Positions 26,600 through 35,597 of a stretch of 64,000 nucleotides of DNA are shown here, in pieces. Source of the stretch: Verrucomicrobiota bacterium (GTDB lineage: Bacteria > Verrucomicrobiota > Verrucomicrobiia > Verrucomicrobiales > DEV007); contig JAGWVU010000020.1 in NCBI GenBank assembly GCA_018970725.1, positions 24,769-88,768 of the forward strand, read 5' to 3'. A model generated the notes under the pieces. It ran no database searches, was not told the origin of the DNA, and saw only the letters and a list, made by a program, of their open reading frames with translations. Position numbers and translations under genes: made by a program. Within the stretch, counting starts at the first letter, position 1, and every line of letters starts with the position of its first letter.

Positions 26600-29401
26600 T
26601 CAATCCAGATACATCAGCTCGTTCGCGTTGAGCAAGGCACGGCAGAGCGCCCGGAGACCGTGTTCCGAGACCAGCCGGCCCGCCGCCTCCCGTTCCGTCG
26701 CCGAGGGCTCGCGCTGGAAGGCGAGCCGATAGGCCGAGCCGACCGGATCCGCCCCGGCGACGCGCTCCGCCAAGGCCGCGGCCATGTCCCCCGTAAAGGA
26801 GTGATTCATCAGGGTCAGGGCCTGCAAAGGCGTGGTCGTGCTGGCCCGCTTCGGGGCCGCGAAGGCAATGTCCGGCAAATCAAAGTCATTGAGCACGTCG
26901 ACCACGCTCGCCCTCGCGTTCTGGTGATAGACGGCACGTCGATAGGTCTCCGGCCCATGGGCATCCAAAGGATAATAGCTGCTCACATTGTTCTGCATCA
27001 CTTTGTATAACCGGAATCCGGGCCCTCCCATCGGCTCCAACCGCAGCTTCCCCGCCACACTCAACATCGTGTCCCGGATCTCCTCGGCGGCCAGGCGGCG
27101 CGGAGGAAAACGCCAGAGCAGGCGGGCGTCCTTGTCCACGCCGGCGCCATCCTCCCGATGATCCGCGCTCTGCCGGTAAACCCGGGACAAGAGAATCTCC
27201 CGATGCAACGCCTTCAACCTCCACCCATTGGCCAACAAGCGCCGCGCGAGGAAGTCGAGCAACTCCGGATGCGATGGCCGACCCCCGAGAAAGCCGAAGT
27301 CACCCGGGGTCTCCACGATGCCGGTGCCGAAGTGATACTGCCAAACCCGGTTGACGAGGACGCGCGCCGTCAGGGCATTCTCGGAGGAGGCGATCCAACG
27401 GGCCAGGGCGAGCCGGCGCTCCCCCTCCGGAGCCCGGGGATCCAGCGCATACGGCCTGATGCCCTGCTCCAACACGCTCAGACTGGCGGGAGCCACCACC
27501 GCAAGCGGCTTCATCGGATCACCTCCCTTGTGCACCTGGGTCGGCTCCGGGGGGTCCGCAAAATTCCCGGCCCAAACCATCGGCAAGGGAGGCACGCGAT
27601 TCAACCGCCCCTGCCATTCGGCGATTTGCCGATCCAGTTCCGCCAGTCTCAAGCTGTCTTCTTGAAGAATCACCCCGGGACGCACCCGCTCAATCCCGTG
27701 GGCCGGGGACCAAGGTTTCCGATCCTCCCCGGAGGCCACGCTCTTCCAACTCTTCCCATCCCGGGAAACCCGGACCTCATACTCACAGGGCGTGCCTCCC
27801 TGGGACTTGTCCTTCAGGTCCTTGCCCTTGACGTTGCGAAAGACGATCCGGTCGATCACCTCCTCCTTCGCCAAAGTGATCGTGAGGACTGCCGGGGAAC
27901 CGATGAACCATTGTTCCCCAGGCTCGCCATCGATGCAGAATTGCGGGCCATAGGCGTCCGGAAAATCCTCCGCCACGGCACCTCGCGCGCCCTCCGCCTT
28001 CGCTCCAGCGGCGGCCAGCGCCACGTTCCGGTCCCCGCTCCAGACCTCGAATTCCGTGAGACGGCCCCCGCCTCTCAAGTCGGTCGCCGACTCAACCACG
28101 AACCGGACCTGCCGCGCCGCCACCGGCGCAAAACGCTCCTCCGTCCCCACGGGATCGACCTTGGGCCTTGGAAAAACGCGCCGGGCCAGGACCTCGCGGG
28201 CGCGGCGTTCCAGCGCCCCGTTCAAAGCGTCCCGCTCCGCCGTCAGCTTGGCAATCCGCTCCCGCAAGGGCTTCGCGGCCGCCTCGTGGGACTGCCGCTG
28301 CTCTTTGGAGGCAAGGATCCGCCGGCCGTGCCGCACCCCCTCGAATGCCGCCCGGATCCGGTAGTAATCTTCCGTCGGGATCGGATCGAACTTGTGATTG
28401 TGGCAACGCGCACAGTTGATCGTCAGCCCTAGGAAAGCCCCGGACGTCGCCGTGATCATGTCGTCCAACGTCGCCGCACGGATGTTCTTCTGGGCCACCA
28501 CGTCCTGGTTCCCCACATCGTCATACGGCCCCGCCACCAAAAACGAACTGCCGACCTCCACGTCCGGGTCGTCCTTGCCAATGACATCTCCGGCCAGATG
28601 CTCGATGATGAAACGGTCGAACGGTTTGTCCTCGTTGAAGGAGCGGATCACGTAGTCCCGGAAAGGCCAGAGATCATCGATGATGAAGTTCCGCTCGAAT
28701 CCATTGCTTTCCCCGAACCGGACGACATCGAGCCAATGCCTTCCCCAATGCTCCCCATAGCGCGGGGAAGCGAGCAACCGGTCCACCAGCGCCGCCACCG
28801 CCCCGTCCCGGTCCGCTGCAAACGCCGCCACGAACGCCCCGGTCTCCGCCGCGGAGGGGGGCAGCCCGGTGAGATCATACGTCATCCGCCGGATCAAGGC
28901 GCGCGGATCCGCCGCCGGGTTCATCGCCAGCTTTTGCGCGGCCAGCTTTTCCTCAACGAACCCGTCGATCGATCCATGGGCGAACCCGCCGGCCAACGGT
29001 TGCAACGACCACCACGCCTTGTCCGCCCGTTTCGCCTCGATGACCGCCCCGTCGCGCGGGTCGGGCGCCCCCATCCGGATCCAGGTCACGAAATCCGCAA
29101 TGACTGCTTCCGGTAGCTTCGGCTTGTTCGGCGGCATCTCCAAATCCGCCTCAAGATGACGCAGGGTCCTCACCAAAAGACTTTTCGCGGGATCACCGGG
29201 AACAATCACCGGTTCCCCGTGATCCCCGCCCTTCTCCCATCCCGCTTTGGAATCGAGATAGAGGTTTCCCTTGAGTTTTTTGGCCCCGGCGCTGTGACAG
29301 GCATAACAATGCTCCGCCAGGACGGGCCGGATCTTCTCTTCAAAGAACGCGATGCCCGAAGGACCGGGGGTCGACGCCAGGATCAGGAGCAACGGGATCA
29401 T
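26600..29401 (-). CDS. DUF1549/DUF1553 secreted haem-motif protein with discoidin-like insert
   Basis: 933 residues. The start ATG overlaps the upstream DUF1501 stop by one base (TGATG). A short signal peptide (IPLLLILASTPGPSG) precedes a CxxCH site at C32-C35-H36 (CYACH), and a second motif CARCHNHKFDPIPTEDYY lies in the DUF1549 part. Between DUF1549 and DUF1553 a discoidin-like F5/8-type region follows (VRFVVESATDLRGGGRLTEF, then WFIGSPAVLTITL and YEVRVSRDGKSWKSV). This differs from the golvesin-like insert in the copy at 9542. It belongs to the five-gene operon with the GMC oxidoreductase, suggesting that oxidation and polysaccharide processing are linked. Confidence 0.85.
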   Translation of the reverse strand: MIPLLLILASTPGPSGIAFFEEKIRPVLAEHCYACHSAGAKKLKGNLYLDSKAGWEKGGDHGEPVIVPGDPAKSLLVRTLRHLEADLEMPPNKPKLPEAVIADFVTWIRMGAPDPRDGAVIEAKRADKAWWSLQPLAGGFAHGSIDGFVEEKLAAQKLAMNPAADPRALIRRMTYDLTGLPPSAAETGAFVAAFAADRDGAVAALVDRLLASPRYGEHWGRHWLDVVRFGESNGFERNFIIDDLWPFRDYVIRSFNEDKPFDRFIIEHLAGDVIGKDDPDVEVGSSFLVAGPYDDVGNQDVVAQKNIRAATLDDMITATSGAFLGLTINCARCHNHKFDPIPTEDYYRIRAAFEGVRHGRRILASKEQRQSHEAAAKPLRERIAKLTAERDALNGALERRAREVLARRVFPRPKVDPVGTEERFAPVAARQVRFVVESATDLRGGGRLTEFEVWSGDRNVALAAAGAKAEGARGAVAEDFPDAYGPQFCIDGEPGEQWFIGSPAVLTITLAKEEVIDRIVFRNVKGKDLKDKSQGGTPCEYEVRVSRDGKSWKSVASGEDRKPWSPAHGIERVRPGVILQEDSLRLAELDRQIAEWQGRLNRVPPLPMVWAGNFADPPEPTQVHKGGDPMKPLAVVAPASLSVLEQGIRPYALDPRAPEGERRLALARWIASSENALTARVLVNRVWQYHFGTGIVETPGDFGFLGGRPSHPELLDFLARRLLANGWRLKALHREILLSRVYRQSADHREDGAGVDKDARLLWRFPPRRLAAEEIRDTMLSVAGKLRLEPMGGPGFRLYKVMQNNVSSYYPLDAHGPETYRRAVYHQNARASVVDVLNDFDLPDIAFAAPKRASTTTPLQALTLMNHSFTGDMAAALAERVAGADPVGSAYRLAFQREPSATEREAAGRLVSEHGLRALCRALLNANELMYLD

Positions 29402-30819
29402 CAGGTCAGGATGGGGTGCAGGGGATGCCCATGGACATCCGTGAGACGCCGGTTGGCGCCGTTGTGATAGTAGGTCAGCTTCTCGTGATCCAACCCGAGC
29501 AGATGCAACACCGTGGCATGAAAATCATAGACCGTGGCCACGTCCACCGCCGCCCTCCGGCCGAAGTCATCCGTGGCTCCGTGGCTCACCCCGCCCTTGA
29601 CTCCGGCTCCCATCATCCACGTGGTGAAGGCATCCGGATTGTGGTCACGGCCTGACGTTCCTTCCTGATGCGTCGGCATCCGCCCGAATTCGGTGCACCA
29701 AATCACCAGCACATCGCTCAACATGCCCCGTTGCTTCAGATCGGTGAGGAGCGCGGCCGTCGGTTGATCGAAGATCGGACCGTGCCGCTCGTAATCCGCC
29801 TTCAGCGTTTTGTGCGCGTCCCAATTGAGCAAGCCATCCACCGCGCTGGCCCTCGATGCACAATAAAGACTGACAAAGCGCACTCCCTGCTCCAAAAGCC
29901 GCCGCGCCAACAGACAATTTCGCGCGTAGGCCGCCTTGAGCTTGTTGCCGTCGTTCAGGCCGTAAAAATCGTGCATCCATCCCGGTTCCTTCGCCAGATC
30001 GCTCACTTCCGGCGCGGTCATCTGCATCCGCGCGGCCAGTTCGTAGGCCGCCATCCGCGCCCGCAATTCCTCGTTTCCGGGGCGCCGGCTCGCATGCTCT
30101 TCGTCGATCCTCTGGAGAAAACCGCGGGTGGCCCGTTCCTCGTCCTCGCCAATGCCCTCCGGCCGGCGCAGATTGCGCAACGGCTGCTGCGCCGACATCG
30201 TGATCCCTTGGAAGCGGGCCGGGAGAAAGCCGTTGCTCCAATTCGCCTTCCCGTTCGGCGGCTCCCCGCGGAGATCTTGGATCGCCACGTAAGTGGGCAG
30301 GTTCTCGTTCAGCGTGCCCAGTCCGTAACTGACCCAGGCCCCGGCACTCGGAAAGCCATCCCGCGTGAAACAGGAATTCATGTTCACGCAGCCCGGGCCA
30401 TGGGTGTTGGTCCGCGAGGTCATCGAGTGGATGAACGCCATGTCGTCCACGTGACCGGCCATGTGGGGCAACAGGGTGGAGATCATCTTGCCGCTCTTCC
30501 CCGCCGGCGCGAAGGGCCAGGGCGACTTCATGAGATTCCCGTTTTTCCCTTGGAACGTCACCTCCGTCTGTCCACCCGGCAGCGGCGTGCCATGATACCT
30601 GTCCAACTGCGGCTTGTGATCCCAGAGATCAATGTGCGATGCCGCGCCCGGGCAGAAAATCTGCAGGACCTGCTTCGCCTTGGGCGCAAAATGCGGTTGC
30701 AGCCCCCCGGCCGCGGACAGCTCACCCGCCAACAACCGTGAAAGGGCCACCCCGGTCATTCCACTGCTCATGCGCCCGAGAAACTCGCGGCGGGTCGAAT
30801 CGAGGGGAAGGAGGCTCAT
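29401..30819 (-). CDS. DUF1501 protein (Tat-exported), first gene of the oxidoreductase operon
   Basis: 472 residues from the ATG of MSLLPLDSTRREFLGRM; an ATG four codons earlier also exists. The twin-arginine signal (STRREFLGRMSSG) is followed by FCPGAASHIDLWDHKPQL, WCTEFGRMPTHQEG and GRDHNPDAFTTWM, all typical of DUF1501. In the other two pairs of this window the DUF1501 gene is second; here it is first and followed by DUF1549. Upstream is a 190-base gap holding divergent promoters for this operon and the YHYH gene. Confidence 0.9.
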   Translation of the reverse strand: MSLLPLDSTRREFLGRMSSGMTGVALSRLLAGELSAAGGLQPHFAPKAKQVLQIFCPGAASHIDLWDHKPQLDRYHGTPLPGGQTEVTFQGKNGNLMKSPWPFAPAGKSGKMISTLLPHMAGHVDDMAFIHSMTSRTNTHGPGCVNMNSCFTRDGFPSAGAWVSYGLGTLNENLPTYVAIQDLRGEPPNGKANWSNGFLPARFQGITMSAQQPLRNLRRPEGIGEDEERATRGFLQRIDEEHASRRPGNEELRARMAAYELAARMQMTAPEVSDLAKEPGWMHDFYGLNDGNKLKAAYARNCLLARRLLEQGVRFVSLYCASRASAVDGLLNWDAHKTLKADYERHGPIFDQPTAALLTDLKQRGMLSDVLVIWCTEFGRMPTHQEGTSGRDHNPDAFTTWMMGAGVKGGVSHGATDDFGRRAAVDVATVYDFHATVLHLLGLDHEKLTYYHNGANRRLTDVHGHPLHPILT

Positions 30820-31009
30820 AAAGCTCCACACCGCTCCGGGCCCGCCCTCCTTTCACCCCCGCCCCGAATCCCGGGAAAATCCAAGCCCCGGGCCCCAGCC
30901 CGGCTATGGGGAGAGCGGAGAAGCGGAGCCATTCCTGGCGTTTTTCCATTGAGTTCCGCAGCTGAAGGGCGTTAAAGAAGTTTCCGCGGGGCGTTCCGGA
31001 AGTCATCCC

Positions 31010-32629
31010 ATGAAAACCTTCCAATTCATCCTTCTTGCGTGGATCGCCGGAGCGCAGGGCCTTCGCGCCGATCCCATGATTTCCTCGTGGTTCACCCGGA
31101 ACTCGGGGACCCATGCCCGCGTCATTCAGACGACCAGCACCACCACCGGCACGCAGAACACGACGCCCGTGACGACCTGGCCCACGGCGGGCCTCCCCAA
31201 CAACAACACAGGCGGGCTCGCCCAAACCGTTCCCGCCTACGCCGACGTCCTGCGCGTGCGCCACGACGCCGATTGGGTCTATGTGAACGCCAGCGGGCTC
31301 GCCTCCCACACCATGGGCCCCTTTCTCACCAAGCAGCCCGGAGCCTTGTTCGGCTTCTGGCCGGTGGCCCAGAACTACCTTGCCAAGCTGCCGCGCAACC
31401 CCGGGACGCCCCCGGTAAACAAGACGACCCACGGCGGCGGTCTGATCGGGTTGATGGTCAACGGCGTGGGAATTTATGATCTGGGCGACGCGTTCGGGTT
31501 TGTCCAGACCGCTTCCTCTCCGGTGACGGGCAGCGACGCGATGGGCAACACCAACGCGACGCACCCTTGGTGGCGGGATGCCCTCTCGGTGGAAGTGGTG
31601 ACGTTCGATCCCGGCTTTGCCCACCAACCCGGCATCAACGGCCAGTATCATTACCACGCGGAACCCAAGGCACTCAGATACCAATTGGGCGACAACATGC
31701 AGGCGATCTACGACGCGACCAATCACACCTACAGCTACATCGAGGACACCTCCAACCTGCACCACTCCCCCATCCTCGGCTGGAGTTTTGACGGCTACCC
31801 CATCTATGGCCCCTACGGCTATTCCTCGCCCCTGAATTCCGCCAGCACGGTCACCCGCATGCGCAGCGGATTTGTCCTGCGGGACGGCGGCAACGGCACG
31901 ACCAACCTCAGGTCGAACGGCCGCACCACGCTCCCGAAGTGGGCCGCCATCGCCGAAGGATTCGCGACGCCCGCCAACTACGCTTCCCAGACGTTGAGCA
32001 ACGGGGACTATGTTCTTGCCTCCGCCACGCTCCACGGTCCGGCCACGACCTATACCACCACCGGCCCGCAGGGCGCGACCTACTCGCTCGGCCGCTACAT
32101 CGGCGACTACGACTTTCTCGGCGACCGCGGCAAAAACCAGGGCACGGACTTCGACCTTGATGTCTACAACGGCCGCACCTGCGTGACCCCGGAGTTTCCG
32201 GGCGGCACCTACGCCTACTTCGTGAGCCTCGACGCCACGGGCAATCCCGCCTTCCCCTACATGCTCGGCAAACAGTATTACGGCACCAAGACCGGCACCA
32301 CCACCGGGGTGACCGTGCCCGCAACGGGCGTGACCGAATCCTTCAACAGCACAACGGTCACGGAAACCTGGCTGGGCGATCCGGTGGTGACCTCTTCCAA
32401 TGGCAATGTCACCCTGACTTGGAGCGCCCTCGAAGGAGGCACCTACAAGGTCGAGTCATCGGCGGATCTCTCCACCTGGAACACTTTGCAAAGCGCCGTT
32501 CCCGGCCCCAACAACACCGCCCTGCCGGCACCCGCCAGCGTGATCACCACGACCTCCTTCACGGACAGCGGAGCTGCGGTGCCCGAAACCAACCCGAGGC
32601 GGTTCTACCGGGTGAAACGCAACCCGTGA
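31010..32629 (+). CDS. Secreted YHYH-domain protein
   Basis: 539 residues with a signal peptide (MKTFQFILLAWIAGAQGLRA). The YHYH motif that names the family (YHYH, residues 213-216) is followed by HHSPILGWSFDGYPIYGPYGY, also diagnostic. YHYH proteins are exported and the histidines look suited to bind a metal, but no function is established. The C-terminal part (about 470-539) resembles the short beta domain of secreted PVC proteins that reads TLTWSALEGGTYKVESSADLS. It is followed, in the same direction after 93 bases, by an MbnP-MbnH fusion; the pair probably makes a metal-related module. Confidence 0.8.
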   Translation: MKTFQFILLAWIAGAQGLRADPMISSWFTRNSGTHARVIQTTSTTTGTQNTTPVTTWPTAGLPNNNTGGLAQTVPAYADVLRVRHDADWVYVNASGLASHTMGPFLTKQPGALFGFWPVAQNYLAKLPRNPGTPPVNKTTHGGGLIGLMVNGVGIYDLGDAFGFVQTASSPVTGSDAMGNTNATHPWWRDALSVEVVTFDPGFAHQPGINGQYHYHAEPKALRYQLGDNMQAIYDATNHTYSYIEDTSNLHHSPILGWSFDGYPIYGPYGYSSPLNSASTVTRMRSGFVLRDGGNGTTNLRSNGRTTLPKWAAIAEGFATPANYASQTLSNGDYVLASATLHGPATTYTTTGPQGATYSLGRYIGDYDFLGDRGKNQGTDFDLDVYNGRTCVTPEFPGGTYAYFVSLDATGNPAFPYMLGKQYYGTKTGTTTGVTVPATGVTESFNSTTVTETWLGDPVVTSSNGNVTLTWSALEGGTYKVESSADLSTWNTLQSAVPGPNNTALPAPASVITTTSFTDSGAAVPETNPRRFYRVKRNP

Positions 32630-32722
32630 CCATGGGCCGCCACTCACGCGGAGGAGGAATCCCACGGTTTGATCGGGTTTCGCGTTTCGGTCGGACGCGA
32701 TAGGATCGACCCATCCGGTTCC

Positions 32723-34477
32723 ATGAACATCAAAATCCGCCAGCTCCCCCGCCTTGCCGCGATGTCGAGCGCACTGCTGCTCATGGCGGGCCATGCCGTT
32801 CCCGGAGCCACGCTTGAGGTCGTGGTCCGGCATTCGTTCAACGGCGCACCCCTGCTGCTGGATTCCCTGCGTTATCGGAACGCCGCCGGCGAAACGCTGT
32901 CGGTCACCCGCTTGAGCTATCTCCTGAGCGGCTTTGCGGTGGAACGCGAAGATGGGACCTGGTTGGAGATTCCGGACCAATACGCCTGGATGGATGCGGC
33001 CCGGGGTCGCACGCACGCGCGCCTGCCCGGGATTCCGGGGGCAAACTACCGGGCCCTGCGGTTCCACATCGGCCCGGATCCCGCCGGCAACGCCGCCGAT
33101 CCCGCCCGGTTCGCGGCGGATCATCCCCTCAACGCCAACCTCAATGGCCTGCACTGGGGTTGGCAGGGCGGCTACATTTTCCTCGCCCTCGAGGGCCGTT
33201 ATGCGACGGACCCCACGGACCTGAAGGGCTACGCGCACCATCTGGCCCGGGATCCCAACCGCACCCGCGTCTCGCTCGCCGCGCCCCTCGATCTGACCCA
33301 AGATGCCACCGCGTGGCTGGACTTCGATTTAGGCACACTCGGCAACGCGCCACGGCCCGTCTCCTTCGGGAGAGACGGTGCCGCGACCCATTCGCGCGGG
33401 GGGGATCCCGTTGCCGCCGCATTGGTCGCGAATCTTCCGGGCTCCTTCCGGGTGATGCAAGTGGTCTCCACCATCCCGGCACTGAGCCGGCCCTCACCGC
33501 TCAAGCCGATCGACCTCCCGGAAACCTACACTCCGTATCGCTTCACGATGAGCGGATCCTTTCCCCTGCCCGACCTGCCACGCGACAACCCGTTGATCGA
33601 GGAAAGGATCGCCCTCGGCAAGGTGCTCTTCCACGAAACCTCCCTTTCGCGGGACGGGATGCTCTCCTGCGCCTCCTGCCACCTCGAAACCCACGCGATG
33701 GCAGATCCCCGCCGTTACAGCATCGGCGTCCGCGGTCAGACCGGCACACGCAACGCCATGCCGCTGTTCAACCTCGCGTGGAAGAACAGCTTCTTTTGGG
33801 ACGGCCGCGCCACGTCGCTCCGCAGCCAGGCCCTGATGCCGATTCAGGATCACACGGAGATGGATGAAACCCTCGAACGGGTCACGACCCGTCTGGCGGC
33901 GACCCGGGACTATCCCCGGCTCTTCACCGCCGCTTTCGGTTCCAGCGATATCACGGCGGCCCGTCTCGGCCTTGCGCTGGAGCAATATCTCCTCACGCTC
34001 ACTTCCTATCAATCCCGCTTCGACCGCGCCCTGAAGGGGGAGAAGATCCTCGACGAAGCGGAGAGACGGGGGTTCGAACTCTTCATGACGGAGTATGATC
34101 CGCGCACCGGTCAGCGCGGAGCCGATTGCTTCCATTGCCACGGAGGCCCGCTGTTCACCGACCACCGGTTTCATAACAACGGCCTGGCCCCGGACGATGC
34201 CGACCCGGGTCGGTTCCGCGTCACCGGCAACGAAGCGGACCGCCACAAGTTTGCCAGCCCCAGCCTGCGAAACGTCTCACGCACCGCGCCCTACATGCAC
34301 GACGGACGCTTCGCCACGCTGGAGGAAGTCATCGCCCACTACAGCGGCGGCGTGCATCGCAGCCCGACACTGGATCCGAATCTGGCGAAGCACCCCGCGG
34401 GTGGCCTGCAACTCGGCATCGAGGATCAACGGGCGCTGGTCGCCTTTCTCAAAACGCTGGCGGAAGATGAGCCCTGA
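32723..34477 (+). CDS. MbnP-like domain fused to MbnH/MauG-type di-haem peroxidase
   Basis: A 584-residue exported protein (signal peptide at MSSALLLMAGHAVPG). Residues about 30-235 match the MbnP family: LSYLLSGFAV and the motif GLHWGWQGGYIF (H144, W145, W147). In methanotroph MbnP, a partner enzyme turns a tryptophan into kynurenine and the protein binds copper. Residues about 280-584 are a MauG/cytochrome-c-peroxidase domain with two haem sites, CASCH (C316, C319, H320) and CFHCH (C469, C472, H473), and the typical PYMHDGRFATLEEVIAHYSGG stretch. MbnH, the modifying enzyme, is of this class. In most known cases the two are separate genes, so this fused form may modify itself. Function as a copper protein is inferred. 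Confidence 0.82.
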   Translation: MNIKIRQLPRLAAMSSALLLMAGHAVPGATLEVVVRHSFNGAPLLLDSLRYRNAAGETLSVTRLSYLLSGFAVEREDGTWLEIPDQYAWMDAARGRTHARLPGIPGANYRALRFHIGPDPAGNAADPARFAADHPLNANLNGLHWGWQGGYIFLALEGRYATDPTDLKGYAHHLARDPNRTRVSLAAPLDLTQDATAWLDFDLGTLGNAPRPVSFGRDGAATHSRGGDPVAAALVANLPGSFRVMQVVSTIPALSRPSPLKPIDLPETYTPYRFTMSGSFPLPDLPRDNPLIEERIALGKVLFHETSLSRDGMLSCASCHLETHAMADPRRYSIGVRGQTGTRNAMPLFNLAWKNSFFWDGRATSLRSQALMPIQDHTEMDETLERVTTRLAATRDYPRLFTAAFGSSDITAARLGLALEQYLLTLTSYQSRFDRALKGEKILDEAERRGFELFMTEYDPRTGQRGADCFHCHGGPLFTDHRFHNNGLAPDDADPGRFRVTGNEADRHKFASPSLRNVSRTAPYMHDGRFATLEEVIAHYSGGVHRSPTLDPNLAKHPAGGLQLGIEDQRALVAFLKTLAEDEP

Positions 34478-34493
34478 AGGGCGGCTTTCAGGC
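34471..34493. terminator. Imperfect hairpin at convergent gene ends
   Basis: GCCCTGAAG and CTTTCAGGC form a seven-base stem with one bulge around a GGCGG loop. The hairpin covers the stop codons of the MbnP-MbnH gene and of the LysR gene on the opposite strand, so it could stop both transcripts. There is no T-run, so it is a weak call. Confidence 0.3.
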
Positions 34494-35417
34494 CGTCGTC
34501 CCGGGGGCGGCGCTTTCGACCGGCTGCAACCGGCCTTGGCCGAGCCAATGGACCATCAAATCCCGGAAGGCGGTGACGGCCGGATCGTTTCCCTCCTCCG
34601 CCCAAACCATGACCAGCGGGACGCTGCGCTCCGGTTCCAAAGGGAGCGAACGGACCGACAGAGAATGCGGGATGACACTGGCCGGAACGACCCCGATGCC
34701 GGCCCCGGCCTCCACGTATTGCAACACCGTGCCGATGACGCTGGGGGTGTGGGCGATCCTGGGATGGAACCCGGCTTCCTCACAAGCCGCCAAAATGGTG
34801 TCATGAGAGCCCGCGCCCTCGCGCCGGGCCAACAGAATCACCGGGTGGCCCGCCAAATCGCGCCATGCCAGGGTCTTCCGGCCCGCAAACGCATGCCCGG
34901 AGGCCACCAAGGCGGCAAACGGTTCCTCCCAGAGAGTCAACGATTTCAATCCCAGTGAATCCGCGGCCAGCACCGGCCGGGTCAGGCCGATGGAGAGCCG
35001 CCCTTTGGAAACCATCTCCGCCACCCGCTCCGGGGTGCGCTCCTCGAGCACGACCGTGACTCTGGGGTGCTTTTCCCGGTAAACTTTGAGCAACGGGCCG
35101 AGAAACCCCCGGGTCGGCGGTCCAATGTAGCCGAGCCGCAGCTCCCCCTCCTCCCCGACGGCCGTGCGCCGCACCCGCCGCACCATCTCGTCGATCCGCT
35201 CGAATACGAGCGCCGTATCCCGCAGCAGGACGGTTCCGGCCGGGGTGAGGCGGATGGAGCGGCCCCCGCGATCAAAAAGCCGGGCCCCGAGTTCCGACTC
35301 CATCTCCTGAACCGCCCGGCTCAAGGCTGGTTGGGCAATGGAGAGACGCCGCGCGGCCTTGGAATAGCTCAACTCCTCGGCGACGGCCTGAAAATAACGC
35401 AAGTGACGCAGCTCCAT
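34488..35417 (-). CDS. LysR-family transcriptional regulator
   Basis: 309 residues. The N-terminal helix-turn-helix (LRHLRYFQAVAEELSYSKAARRLSIAQPALSRAVQEME) and the following ARLFDRGGRSIRLTPAG are typical of LysR regulators. The C-terminal half (about 90-300) is the substrate-binding domain that senses a small molecule. It converges with the MbnP-MbnH gene and diverges from the SLOG-like gene; the closest promoter it could control is that of the latter. The effector is unknown. Confidence 0.9.
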   Translation of the reverse strand: MELRHLRYFQAVAEELSYSKAARRLSIAQPALSRAVQEMESELGARLFDRGGRSIRLTPAGTVLLRDTALVFERIDEMVRRVRRTAVGEEGELRLGYIGPPTRGFLGPLLKVYREKHPRVTVVLEERTPERVAEMVSKGRLSIGLTRPVLAADSLGLKSLTLWEEPFAALVASGHAFAGRKTLAWRDLAGHPVILLARREGAGSHDTILAACEEAGFHPRIAHTPSVIGTVLQYVEAGAGIGVVPASVIPHSLSVRSLPLEPERSVPLVMVWAEEGNDPAVTAFRDLMVHWLGQGRLQPVESAAPGTTA

Positions 35418-35597
35418 CGATGCCTCTACGGCATCAGGACTATCGTTTGCATTCGCGCCCGTTACAAGCCGGATCGCGAAATCCGGTTTTTTCCCGCCAC
35501 GAAGGCGTTGGAGAAAGGCCCAGTCATCCTGAAGGTTGCGCCCGGGGCCTCCGTCGAATATGAGCTGAGCTCACCCTCTCCATCCCCCGCGACCTCC

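Noticed and set aside
24604..26631. Plus-strand frame of 675 codons opposite the GMC oxidoreductase
   Set aside because: Arg/Pro/His-rich antisense shadow; the minus strand carries the FAD-binding motif.
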